A DNA stretch of 64,000 nucleotides from Monosporascus cannonballus (Eukaryota; Ascomycota; Sordariomycetes; Xylariales). Location: contig QJNS01000253.1 of assembly GCA_004154925.1 (NCBI GenBank), positions 47,071-111,070 on the forward strand, given 5' to 3'. The notes beneath the pieces are model-generated. The model was not told the origin of the DNA. It saw only the letters and a program-made list of their open reading frames with translations, and did no database searches. Positions 37,516 to 48,387 of this stretch are shown here, in pieces; the first letter of the stretch is position 1, and every line of letters begins with the position of its first letter. Made by a program: the position numbers and the translations under genes.

Positions 37516-39240
37516 CTACGCATGCTCCGTCTGGTATGCTCGGAGGGCAGCTAGGACTTCTTGGAGGTTTGGGCGATCAAAGTAATTCTCATTCCATTCG
37601 CCTTTTCTCCGTTGCGCGTCCCTAAGGTCTAGGAACTTTTCCGAGACCTTCATCTCCGCTAGCCAGAACTGCCTTGCAGCTTCTTTAATAGTTTCCTCGT
37701 TTTGCTCGCGGAATTCGGAATCACACAGGATGAGCTTGCTGCGCTCTCTCTTGACCTTCGAGTCTAGTGTATCTCTTCTGCCTCTTGTGCATCGGTCGAT
37801 CAATGCCCTCATTGTGGGCGGGGTCCTTTCGTACTCCGGAAACTCCAGGTGTGACTCCCATCGATACGATTGCCACACGGCTGCTTTCTGCGGTCCGCTG
37901 ACGCCTTCAAAAATGCACCACAACAATCTTCCCAACATGTAGACCTCCGCTGCCTCTTGCTCGCCGGCACTCAACGCTATCCAGGGGATGCAATATCCCT
38001 GCTCGGGATTTATGTAGGAATCTTGATCGAGAGCATCACAGTTCGGCACGAGTTTTCTGAGCCTCGCCGAGTACTTCTCTCTCACGTCATATGGCACGTT
38101 CTCGTCTGTTGCGATCAGGCGGATGTATTCGATGGCGTTGACTTCCGGCGCTGCGAACTCGCACCACACCCCTCTCTGCTCAAAATCGACCATGACAATA
38201 TCTGATTTGTCAGAGAGGACAACGTTATCTAGACGGAGATCTGGATAGTACGTCTTCGATGAACTTCTTAGATGTTCAAGGGCTGTAGCTAATTGTACAG
38301 ACCATTTCATCTGGTCGGAGAGACGCAGCCGACCGTGAATTCGTAGTTGGGGGAGAATATCTCGGAGGCTACCTCTGGAATGATAGAATGTGGTGAAGCC
38401 AACCACAGCCCTCTTTGCTCCGAATTGGCACAGCTTGCTGATGATATGGATCGGCCGAGCGATAACGTGCGGATGCGGCTCAAGTGTGCACAACATCTTC
38501 AGCTCATGGTAGAGGTACTTCACACCGCTAGTCAATGCCTTGAAAACGAAGAGCTGTCCACGTATCCGAACGAGGCAAACACTCTCGTAGAGTATTTTCT
38601 CAACCTCAACATCAAGGAGATCAACTACTTCGGGAAAGGTGAAGTCCGCGCCCCAAAGCCTCTTCAATGCTGAAAGGCTCATCAACTTGCGTTCAAGGTC
38701 GTGGTTGAGTCCCATCTTGACCTGAAGCTTGCGGATGTCGAGTGAAAGATTCTCGAACACTAACCGTGACCCGAAGGGTACGCTTTTGTAGAATTCACCA
38801 AAGCTTTCCAGGTCGGGGAAGTTGACCTTGGTCCAGAGGTTCAATGTCCTAATAATGTGCCTGGTAATGGCAAGTTTGGAGAGTCGATCTGCGTCCTTGG
38901 TATGAAAAGATGTCGCGAGCTCGAGTTGTCGGTTGAGGAAAGGGGGCTGAGTATCTTCCACAAAAACATCCATGCGAATCGGAGGGATCTTTGGAATAAA
39001 TAAAGGGAGCACAAAGTACTGCGTGCCTAATCCACCACAGCCATCAATCCGCCAGAGCGGATCGCTCGGAATGTCTAGACTGTCTATGCGGTTCTTAGGG
39101 TTCAAGAGAGACCCTTCCCAATCATCGACATTGAGTTGAGCGTTTGCCGTATCCCCAGGCAGTCGGCTCAGCGGGGAGCGCCGAGTGAAGGCTGCAGTTG
39201 GGTGAATCACTTCTCCTATTGCTCTCGAAGAGAGGTCCAT
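37516..39240 (-). CDS. divergent fungal protein kinase-like protein
   Basis: Single exon, 574 residues from the ATG at 39240. The frame is open and coding-like up to about 39387 but has no ATG there, so a short 5' exon is probably missing. The first ~220 residues are unassigned (FPDLESFGEFYKSVPFGSRL). The C-terminal part is a degenerate kinase fold: putative ATP lysine in LFVFKALTSG, glutamate-bearing helix YLYHELKML, catalytic loop changed from HRDxKxxN to YPDLRLDN, the DFG motif changed to DFE (VMVDFEQRG), then FAAPEV as the APE motif. The catalytic Asp, the Mg-binding Asn and the DFx Asp remain, so weak activity is possible. The glycine loop is not recognisable. Families like this are expanded in filamentous ascomycetes and mostly uncharacterised. 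It is unrelated to the PUK1-like kinase at 3.3-6.3 kb. Confidence 0.75.
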   Translation of the reverse strand: MDLSSRAIGEVIHPTAAFTRRSPLSRLPGDTANAQLNVDDWEGSLLNPKNRIDSLDIPSDPLWRIDGCGGLGTQYFVLPLFIPKIPPIRMDVFVEDTQPPFLNRQLELATSFHTKDADRLSKLAITRHIIRTLNLWTKVNFPDLESFGEFYKSVPFGSRLVFENLSLDIRKLQVKMGLNHDLERKLMSLSALKRLWGADFTFPEVVDLLDVEVEKILYESVCLVRIRGQLFVFKALTSGVKYLYHELKMLCTLEPHPHVIARPIHIISKLCQFGAKRAVVGFTTFYHSRGSLRDILPQLRIHGRLRLSDQMKWSVQLATALEHLRSSSKTYYPDLRLDNVVLSDKSDIVMVDFEQRGVWCEFAAPEVNAIEYIRLIATDENVPYDVREKYSARLRKLVPNCDALDQDSYINPEQGYCIPWIALSAGEQEAAEVYMLGRLLWCIFEGVSGPQKAAVWQSYRWESHLEFPEYERTPPTMRALIDRCTRGRRDTLDSKVKRERSKLILCDSEFREQNEETIKEAARQFWLAEMKVSEKFLDLRDAQRRKGEWNENYFDRPNLQEVLAALRAYQTEHA

Positions 39241-41546
39241 CTCGCGGGAGAGCAGACCTTGCACACCTGCCGACTTGTCAGTTGGTATGACGACGAGGGA
39301 ATGAGCGGAGAAGCTTGAAGAACGTTCATAACAGAGCACTACGGTTGGCCTGCCTTTCCAAGGATCTAGAGAGATCACTAGAAAGAGTTACACCGGAAGG
39401 GTGTCGCCTTTATAAGGGTCATAGGAACCTACTTAGATATACCAGCTGGATCAACGTACGCCTTGTACGAAAATGTCTGGGGAAGACTGTTTATGGCGGC
39501 TGCCGATAGAGGGAGGTGCTCACCGGTCTCAACCCGAAGTAAGTCGCACGGAAGAGCCCATACAATATTCAGCAGTAAGGGACCTAAACGTTCCGAGGGA
39601 TTCGACTACTCTGAATAGCGCCGCTTATCTCCGGTTCTGTCGAGGCAAGGAAGGCACTCTGGATGGTCGGACTTTGCCTGTCGCGACCAGGAGATTGGCC
39701 CAAATAACCAGAAGAGTCCTTGAACAATAAAAGATGGCCAGAGCATCCCTCTCCCCGTGAATTCAGAAGAAATTTATACTGTGGATCAATTATGTAACCG
39801 AACAGTCCACCAGCCCCGACAGCGCCATCATATGCTTGTTTCAGCAGCTTGACTGGGACATATGAACCCGTAGATGTAGTCTGATTGGCACGTAACAACA
39901 ATTATTTCACTGTACATTAACCATTGCATGAAATAACACCTACCAGTGATCGCAGTCTTCGCCTGGCGGATAAAAAGTACCTTCCATATCCCAACCGCCA
40001 GAAGTATCTAACCGCCCGGGATACAATCACAAGGAAATCATGGAAAAGGGTTTAAGCATCCGTTTCGCTTCATCCTTAGCCAGTAAACGACGGCGCACAG
40101 GATACAACAAGGAGGTGCACTCGTTCATCCAGAACTACGAAAACACTACCGTCCTCGACTCCTCCATCCTCAGAGCGCCGGTAGTGGTTTCATCACGCCC
40201 AACGACCCGCGGTTCCTCAGACGAAAACCTTGGCAGGTCCCGCACGCAAGTCGAGGCAGATTCTGCAGGGATACATGGGATCATATATAATTGCGTTCTT
40301 CGGCCCTGTAATCCTTAGTCGTGTTATGGGAAGTAGCAAAAGGCCTTGGATGAACCCCCACGTCTTTATTTGCTCCTAGGCTGTGACAAGACCCGTTTAC
40401 TTGCTATCTAACTACTTCATCAAATTCCAACCGCTCCCACAGTATCTCGGGGGTCACGGAAGTCCTCTTCACACATTCTCATCAGATACGTCTTGTAAAA
40501 CCTGCTGTAAGCCCGATGGGCCTGAAAGTAGGCCTCGGTCATGGGTGGAACAGGTCCAGCAAACCCGTGGAGAACAATAAATGACGTATCCTAGGTAACT
40601 GTAAGGCGAATTCAATCGTCCCATTCTATTCCCGCAATGGAGTATGGAATGAAACTTCTACGTTGCGGAGTCCGAGAACACTCATCAATTACTGCTTTTG
40701 CAAAGCGGTCACTAGAAACCATGGAGTATGTACGACATCCCATATAGTCGCAGGCTGATACTTCTTCCACGCCATCTCTTCGAAGCTCTCCTAAAGATAC
40801 CGTATAATGTTTCGCTGCTGTATCAACAAGAATCACGACATATACCAGAAGCATGTTTATGAAGAGAGAAAGGGCGCTCTGGGTGACTCCCTGGTATACG
40901 ATGCCTGGTTCTCAATGCGGGCAGCTAGCCACGACGGGCGCAGACCTATATGGCAAAGGTGCCTACTCCGCGGTGTTCTTGTGCGTATGAGTCCCCGAGT
41001 GTTGGCACCGTAGCCTGTTTATTATGTTATGCTGGTCGGCTTAGTAGCTGGTACTGTTAGCAGAGTCTATATAAGATATTAGTTTGAGAACTTAAGTCAT
41101 CTCAATAGATGAGATTCTTTGTTGAGTGAAGCCGGCTTCTGGATATTGTAGTAATGAACAGAGGGCGCCTAGGAGACAGTCGCCCCGTATGCTCGCTCGG
41201 AAGCAACCGTCCAGTTTCCAGTCGGACGGTACAGAGGCTTAGGGCCGTTTTCTGGCCATGTTGTCCGCCTAGTGTAGGTGACGCCTCGGCACATACACCA
41301 ACCTCTTGGAATCTATACCGGAGTAGATGATACCAATTAGCTAGGCCGAGGTCGACTGTTTACTGAATGGCCAAAGGAAGCATGGTTCAACAATGTCTGT
41401 GACGCTGATACAGGGGCGAGATTCAATATGACTGACTACATCTCGACGTTGATAGAGCCATAAATGATGCGAAAGTTCATGCGGCTAGTCTAGATATCGT
41501 AGGATCGCGGGAACTAACCGGGGCCACGCGAGGTCCTCTGTCGATG

Positions 41547-41566
41547 CCCGCCCCGTGGGGGGCGGG
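41547..41566. repeat. GC-only inverted repeat
   Basis: CCCGCCCC and GGGGCGGG form an 8-bp perfect stem around a GTGG spacer, and the right arm continues as a run of G to 41570. Guanine-rich runs on the + strand might also fold otherwise. No function assigned. Confidence 0.6.
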
Positions 41567-44500
41567 GGGGTTCTGGTCTATGTCACGTACCAATGGCGGA
41601 ATCCTTCGGCGAATAAAGTGCCCGGAATAGGTGGGACTACCTTACTCGGCGGCTACAGCGGATGGTTTCCAGCACAATGGTTGGATCCACTGCCTACCTA
41701 GTACTGAAACGTCACTTCCAGAACGCTAGGAGGATCGCCCGACGGGCGTTCATCGCGCTCAGGAAGGCAGATCTGGAATATCATTGACGATGCACTTCGT
41801 ACTTGCCATGGAAGCTTCTATGAGTTAGCAACGGGAGCCTCAGACTCAAGAAATCATCGCACGAAACTACCTAGACCAGGAGATTTTGAGCTGTTGGATG
41901 GTCTCATGACGAACACGTTTAACTGTTCAATTAATGGTTCCTTACCTTCTTTTGGGGTCTAGGTCCACTATTTTCGAGCTGTTGCCTACATAGAGGCCAA
42001 GGCTTGAAGAATGACGGGTTTCGTTATGTGCGAAGTAGGGGCACAAATTGCGCAAGGTACCTGCATAGAGGCATGTGCGAGAGCCTATGGAGGCATGCGG
42101 ATGGGTAGGTATTGAATAGAGTCTGGAATTACCCCTAACATATCGCCCAACGGCCCGCGCCGTGACTATTCATGCGCAGCCCATCGCTAAAGCACTGACG
42201 GCCTAACAGTATAGGACCATTGTATGTGGTGAGATGGTGGGCGGCTTGGGACGCCATCGGACCTGTGGGCATTGTTCTCCGCATCAGGGAAGCCGCATGT
42301 GGATACTTGCAGGGTATGGGGGTCTGTCTGAAGCACCCCGCATGTTCTTTGACATGGCCCCTTTTCTCTCTCCCCACCTGGCCGGGGTGCTCACAGTAAT
42401 GGGATGCATTCAGCTTCGCTTTACAAGCGTAGGTCCTGTTATCAGACGGTATTTTCACTCCATTCGACGGAGTCTTCCGTCTTACATGGGAAGCATTAAC
42501 CCGTATGCAGATGATGGTCCAATTAGGAGGCTTACCGACCTTCCAATGCCTTTGTTTCGGGCCTTCTCGATATGCCTCCACGAGAATCGCCAAGCGTGTC
42601 TCACACAATCAACAACCGCCGCAACTCCAGACCGTCTTACCAGTGTTAGTATAAACCTCTCCGGAACCAAACAAACCGTTTATATTTCCACCTAAGAATT
42701 CAAAAAGGACGGATGCACGATCATACGCGGACGTGCACTGCCTCATGAAGAGACTCCCTTGTGAGCATAAAGTATAATGCTTCCTTATATTTCCAGTTCT
42801 TTTGCTGCCCCACGGAGGGTGCCAGGTCCGGCGCGACTCTTAGCTAGAGGCGTTAAGGCTTCATGTGACGGTCGTTGTACCCAGGGATTGCCCATCGTAA
42901 AGAAGATAAGAAGGCATCGATTGATCGTGGCATGTTGCCGATAATCTACCTTCATAATTCTATACTTATACAGGCAACCTCTTTAGGAATTCCCCCTTTA
43001 GACCTACGGCTGATAATGAGCACGCAGCGAAAACAAAAATGAAGGGTGTTAAAGTTTGCAATACCAACTGGGCTGATAATGACGGTCCTTATTGTTGAAC
43101 GGCAGGATGAATCACGAATATGTTGGGATTACTCAAAATTATAAAGAGAGTTAGTGTCAAGGACGTCCTGCCCCTAGTCCTGGCGACCGAAGAGCCGAAG
43201 GAAGTTTTCGGTTAATAGTGCTCAAAGATGGTGTGCAGCCATGAACCCATGCTGCCGAGCTTGCAGGGGAAAAGGCAGGCATGTGCATAGTCATGCGTGG
43301 CATTGTGGAGAGGCGGGACCAGCGAAACTTTCAAAGGGGTAGGAGGCATCCTATCAGGTTATAGAAGAATACTTATTCATACATATCTAGAAATTACTCT
43401 TGCTACCTGTAGTTTCGTCTTCGCAAGACAAAATGACAACCAGCGGTAGAGTGCTGATTATGTCCATGTCGAGACGAGAATCAATAGCCCCTGTCCTCTC
43501 CCTCGTATGAGCTACACGTGTATCAGCATCCCTACGTAAAGGCTCCGACTCACTTCAGGATCATCCTACGAACAGTTTGACCACGACAGAGGCGTGTCCA
43601 ACTTTGGTATACCCCATAGCCATTTGGCGGGGAGCATAGACTCGATAATGGGGCAGTGCGAGCTGTCATAAAACCATTGCGTGGCTCCCAACTGGCCCAA
43701 ACAGGAGTGAACCCTTCCAAGTGAATCACGTTACCAATAGCAGGAGTTTGAATCCAAACTCGGGCGGACGAGCGGTGGCGATGAACTCCTTGTCAATTTG
43801 TCAGCTCGGCAAGTGGCTAAGCCTGATCGACTCCTAAAGCAGCAGGCTGCGAACCGTACGTCGGGCGCCGTTAGGAGACTGCCATAAGCGCAAAGGTTGT
43901 CACACCATGTATGGGGGTATCGCCTATGGGTGATGAGGAGGGTTCATGCACGCTCTTCAACGGTGTCCCTGTAAGTGACTGTGTCACCAACCCTTCAAAT
44001 GCAAGACGTGTGTATACGGATGGGATGGACTTGCAACCTGACTAAGAATGGTCTGATTTCGTTGTCATCCAACGGATAGGGTCATTTGACTGTCATCTGG
44101 GTTCCTGATTCGTTACCCTTTAGCGTTCTCGGCACTCCTACGCATTGGCCGGTTCTGGACAGCTGAGATCCACTAGAAGCCAAAGTGCGGTACCTATACA
44201 AGCATCAACTACACAGCTAGGCGAGTGTGATAAGCCTAGAACGTGAAATAGTAAGAGCTAGGTAATGTTATTAGTCTGGGGCGGAAGCAAAAAGGTTGCG
44301 ATCCAGACGAGCCCTTATGAGCTATCATCCATAAGATCGTCATTATATTGTGAGTTATATCTGCTATCGTGGGCGCTTGTAAGTAGATGGCCGGGGGTTT
44401 GTTTTCTGGGTCGGGTGCTGTAGCCCATCATCTTCGCCATAGCGTCTATTTAATTAGGACGAACTAGCCTCGATACGATCAAATTGGTACCTGGCTTATT

Positions 44501-45107
44501 ATAAGGTAGGATGTCCAGTCCCGAATAGGCAAAGACTTTGAAGGAAAACCCCCGACAGAGCATAACTACTTTGGTATGCACGATATGAACCACTCATACA
44601 CCCCAGACCTATCTCTTCTCCAACCAACAATTGTTCATGAGGCGGGCTGCTTCCCCTCTGTCCCAATTTGCCGAAGAATAAAAGACTACTTACGTGCAAC
44701 CCTACCTCGATGTCTTAAGATTAGAAATGTCCCCAGGCCCACGCCCAACGCATTGACGTCACACGTGGCCCGAGTTGTGCGGACTAGATTGCTCTGAAGG
44801 TGCTGCTACTTAACCTAGCCCACCATCGAAACCGGTGAAGCTGTGGGCGAACAAAAGCCTGTCCCGCGCAACTCACCGAACTCCTCGAGCTGAGCGGTCC
44901 ATCCTCGCTTGATCCAACATCTCCAATCAACATCTATCTCCTCGTCGGCCATTGCTCCACAGACTAGGAGTTGCTTTGGATCTCCCCTACCGACTTCCCC
45001 CTTTCAAACTAGCCTTGTCCGATTCCCTGCCGCCATTTGGTGAACCCTTCTCTCCGGTCTGGTGGAATCGGCTGGCACTCCCCCTTACTCAGCCCTCCTT
45101 ATGACCC

Positions 45108-45254
45108 TTCGCACAACGCGGCACAAGACACAAGACGCAACGCCAGCACAGCAAGCAGAGCGCCAACACAGCACAGCACACCACAGTATATCACATTACA
45201 GTACAGTACTGTACTGTACAGCTCTGCACGGCATAAGATAACACAGCATAGCAC
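45108..45254. repeat. CA/CAG-rich low-complexity tract
   Basis: Irregular CACAG, CAAGA and CAGCA units repeat for about 150 bases. Inside them, 45197-45218 is a perfect 22-bp palindrome built of ACAGT/ACTGT units. It sits about 0.4 kb upstream of the Zn2Cys6 gene start. Confidence 0.75.
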
Positions 45255-45582
45255 CAAAGTTTGACCGGCTAGCTGCTGCATTTCCACCCTCCCCCGAGGG
45301 GGTTATCCGGCCTATCTGCGCTACAGTGATGGCGGCCTTGATGAGATTCTGACGAGCGGCTGAGCTCACGTTTCAGCTACCAAGACGGACTTTGAGTCTC
45401 TCTAGTCGGCGTTCGGTGCCTCTCCTGCCCCCTTGCGCCCCCACCCTACCGGGTGAGGCGCAAAGCCATTGCTCACTCGTCCATTCAAGGTATAGCTCAG
45501 AGGACGGTGTAGGTACACGCACGCCTTGTCCTTTGTCCAACACACCCTTTACCTATGTCTGTACGCACTAATAATATACATA

Positions 45583-48387
45583 ATGGTAAGATCTTCCCCA
45601 TTTTACCCCGTTGCTGGGTCAAGACCCAACAGGCGGCTTATTACATGTCTGAAGTTTCGATGAGCCGTGCGTTGATATACATGTAGAATGAATATAATCT
45701 CAAGAGGCGCCGGCCTTACGGCCACGAGGACGCCCCTACCGTGCCTGCATTCCAAAGCCCTCCTTCAATTCCTTCTGTACCCAGCGCTGCTTCTCACACA
45801 GTTTGCTTCCAAGAAGACCATGTACGTGTCCTTCAGGAGGCATCATTCATTCTTCAGTGCCCGCTTCATCAACTCATAGTACTCGATCGGGCCTCTCGTT
45901 CTCTACCACAGCCGTCGCCTCCTGCATCTTACTACGCCCCTCCCAAGAGACAACGGCTCAGTACAGACCTGGCGGCAATGTCACCGGGAACCCCACCCCT
46001 ACCTAGACCATCCAATCGAGAAATGCCTGAATACCATGACCGTATTGGTGACGCCGATGGCGGCTTCTCTCTATCAAACTATTTTACCAACTTCGCTGTC
46101 TGCCCGCCATGCACTTCATGTGACCCAGCAGGTTGGTCATCTTCCTTATGCAGTCCATGGTTCTGGACGAATACTGAACACGAGCAAAGGTTATGCTGGA
46201 GTCCCTACCACTACTTACGGTGGGAACTCAGCAGCCGGACCTCCTTTCTGTGACGCCAAGGCGCCGATGTCTCAGGGAATTCCTGGAGCAATGCCGCTGT
46301 CAATGCAACCAAATGTACTAGAGAGCAATGACACTACTAGAGTCCTGACTTCTATGTCCGCTTATCCTGCCTTACAAGCGAGCCGGCCCACCACGGTGCA
46401 GCCTACAACGAGGGGTGAAAGCATGCTCTACCCTGATTTCTCTTTTACCCAGGACTATGCGGGCCAGCTACAGCAGAATCCTCCTACTGGTAGTCACGTG
46501 ACCAACCCCCAGTCCTGTGGGCCACCCCCTTGTGGTATACCCAGAGCGCCAACTTTTTCAGGCGCGGCATATCAGAACAGCTTCTCTCAAGGGGCTGCTG
46601 GAACGGAAAGTGGCGGCCAGACACAGAATCTGGGTATTATTCTCACAAACCAGCGGCCACCCCAAGCGAAAAGGGGTCCTTTCAAAACAGACGACGAGCG
46701 TCAGGCAACAGCTGAAACGAGAAAAATTGGCTCTTGCATTCGATGTCGGATGCAGCGAATACGCGTGAGTATCTCCATCAGCTGTATCTTACAGATGTCC
46801 CACTATCCGCGCGGTAACCGAAAACAGGGGTCAAATTGCTGACATTAACTTGACTGCACAGTGTCAGATTAACCCAGAGAATAAGCTTGGTCCTTGTCTA
46901 ACATGCCAGAAAGTTTCAAACGCGAAGATCTGGCGCCTGCCATGTTTGCGGTATAAAATCACCGATGTGAGACTATTCAAGCCCGGACAAGTCAAAGGAC
47001 ACGAATGGACTCGAAGATGGAGGGAAGGAGTACCCGATGACATCTCGCACTGGGCTTCGCTTGAGACTAGGATAGTCATGGTGACGGAGGGATACACCAA
47101 CCGGCCAGTCGAACTCCAGGTTCGCCAGTTCGTTCCCCAGGAAGGCGATGCCCTGGCGCGATCTTGGGTACATGAAGGCAAGAAGAAGTCCGTCAACATC
47201 CCTCCGTACGCCATCGTAAACCTTGAGGAGGCAAAGACGGCATATGATGAGTACATCAAACGCGGCATATGGGAATGCTGCCAGGCGCTTCTCTCGCACA
47301 AGGAAAAGATCCTGTTAGGGACGTACCTTGCGGCGATGAAGCATGCGGCAGACCCAAGGACGCCACAAAAAGAGAAAGAGCTTTTGAAAAAGGCGCTTCA
47401 GTTGTGGATGGCCATTCGCGTAACTACCAAGTCTACCGTCATTGTCGGCGATGAGACGTTAGGCATGCCCCGCGACATAATGGATGAGACTAGCCCACTT
47501 CGAGGACAGATACCTCTGCCACCGGTGATGGGCGCTCAGATCGAGCTGGTTCTGATTCACCAAATCCAGGTCGGCCTTCGGCGAGAGATGCTAGAAAACC
47601 TCCAGACCATGACACAGGCTAACAAGCAACAAACCTGGTTCACAACGTACCTAGTCACGTTCATATTGCTTCACAACGTGTCTCTACTTTGCCAGCATGA
47701 CGCTGGATATGCTCGAAAGCACGGGTTCAAGGTGGGTGGGAGCGCTTTTCATCCCATGCGCACCGCTCGCTCCAATTGGACGCGTGGATCCTCTCATCTG
47801 CTTAGATAGCGTCTCATTGGGTATATTCGGAACTGACCATTTGCAAATTAGTCTCGATTCGCCCGTGAAGACATGGTCAGAGAATACCAGCTTGGTAAGT
47901 CGAAAGACTCCTAGCAAAGGAGATGGCGCTCCGGAGCAGCTCCCTGTTCGTGCTAACCTGGGCGATGGCTTATCGCAGGCGCCAACATCCTGCTCGCGTA
48001 TTTCCACTACTGCAACAAAGGTGAGATGGGGCAAATGCTTGCTGAGTGCTGGCGTACCAGCTAATAGGAAATAGGGATCTACCCCTTCTCGCCTGAATGC
48101 AGAGAACAGGATCTGTCGACGCTGGCTGAACTAGACAAGAACAAGATCAAATTCGTACTCGTCACGAGAAAGGCTGTGGAGGAGCACAGTAAGTCTAGGT
48201 CGTCTCATCTTGCCATGTCGCCCTCTGTGATATCGAGGCAGAAACCTGATACCTTGGATCTTGCTAATCTGGCCCTTTTGCAGAGAAACACTGGGCAAAG
48301 ATTCGGCAAAGCGGCGATTACGAAAATGACTTCTACTATATAAGCCAGCTTTACGAACAGAATTGGCAACCACAGGCACCAGTCTGA
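45583..48387 (+). CDS. Zn2Cys6 fungal transcription factor-like protein
   Basis: Proposed exons: 45583-45585, 45687-46131, 46190-46764, 46862-47731, 47852-47894, 47979-48020, 48075-48188, 48284-48387; 731 residues. Frame is exact throughout. From 46190 on the model is firm. The 5' end is inferred: coding-like sequence (NEYNLKRRRPYGHEDAPTVP) starts at an acceptor with no ATG in frame, and ATG followed at once by GTAAGA lies 101 nt upstream. The long N-terminal region is Pro/Ser/Gln-rich. The finger spans C-x2-C-x6-C-x10-C-x2-C-x12-C (about residues 332-369: CIRCRMQRIRC, then CLTC); its last spacing is longer than usual, and an intron splits it before the third Cys. The helical C-terminal domain includes VNIPPYAIVNLEEAKTAYDE and ends with FYYISQLYEQNWQP. 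Likely a nuclear DNA-binding regulator; target genes unknown. Confidence 0.82.

Larger units (their letters stand above)
39241..45582. other. 6.3 kb gene-free block
   Basis: The left ~150 bases belong to the kinase-like gene's 5' end, including a coding-like frame up to about 39387. The rest contains no exon series or transposon motif that I can recognise. Patterned sequences are a GC hairpin at 41547-41566 and a CA/CAG-rich low-complexity tract with a 22-bp palindrome at about 45108-45254, both listed separately. The longest open frames (42135-42608 -, 42234-42695 +) overlap each other antisense and carry no motif. The promoter of the Zn2Cys6 gene is at the right end. Confidence 0.4.

Noticed and set aside
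42135..42695. Overlapping sense and antisense open frames of ~155 codons
   Set aside because: No motif, no splice context, and the two strands mirror each other, which suggests chance.
39241..45582. LTR retrotransposon or DNA transposon in the gene-free block
   Set aside because: No reverse transcriptase, integrase or transposase motif and no long terminal repeats were seen by eye.
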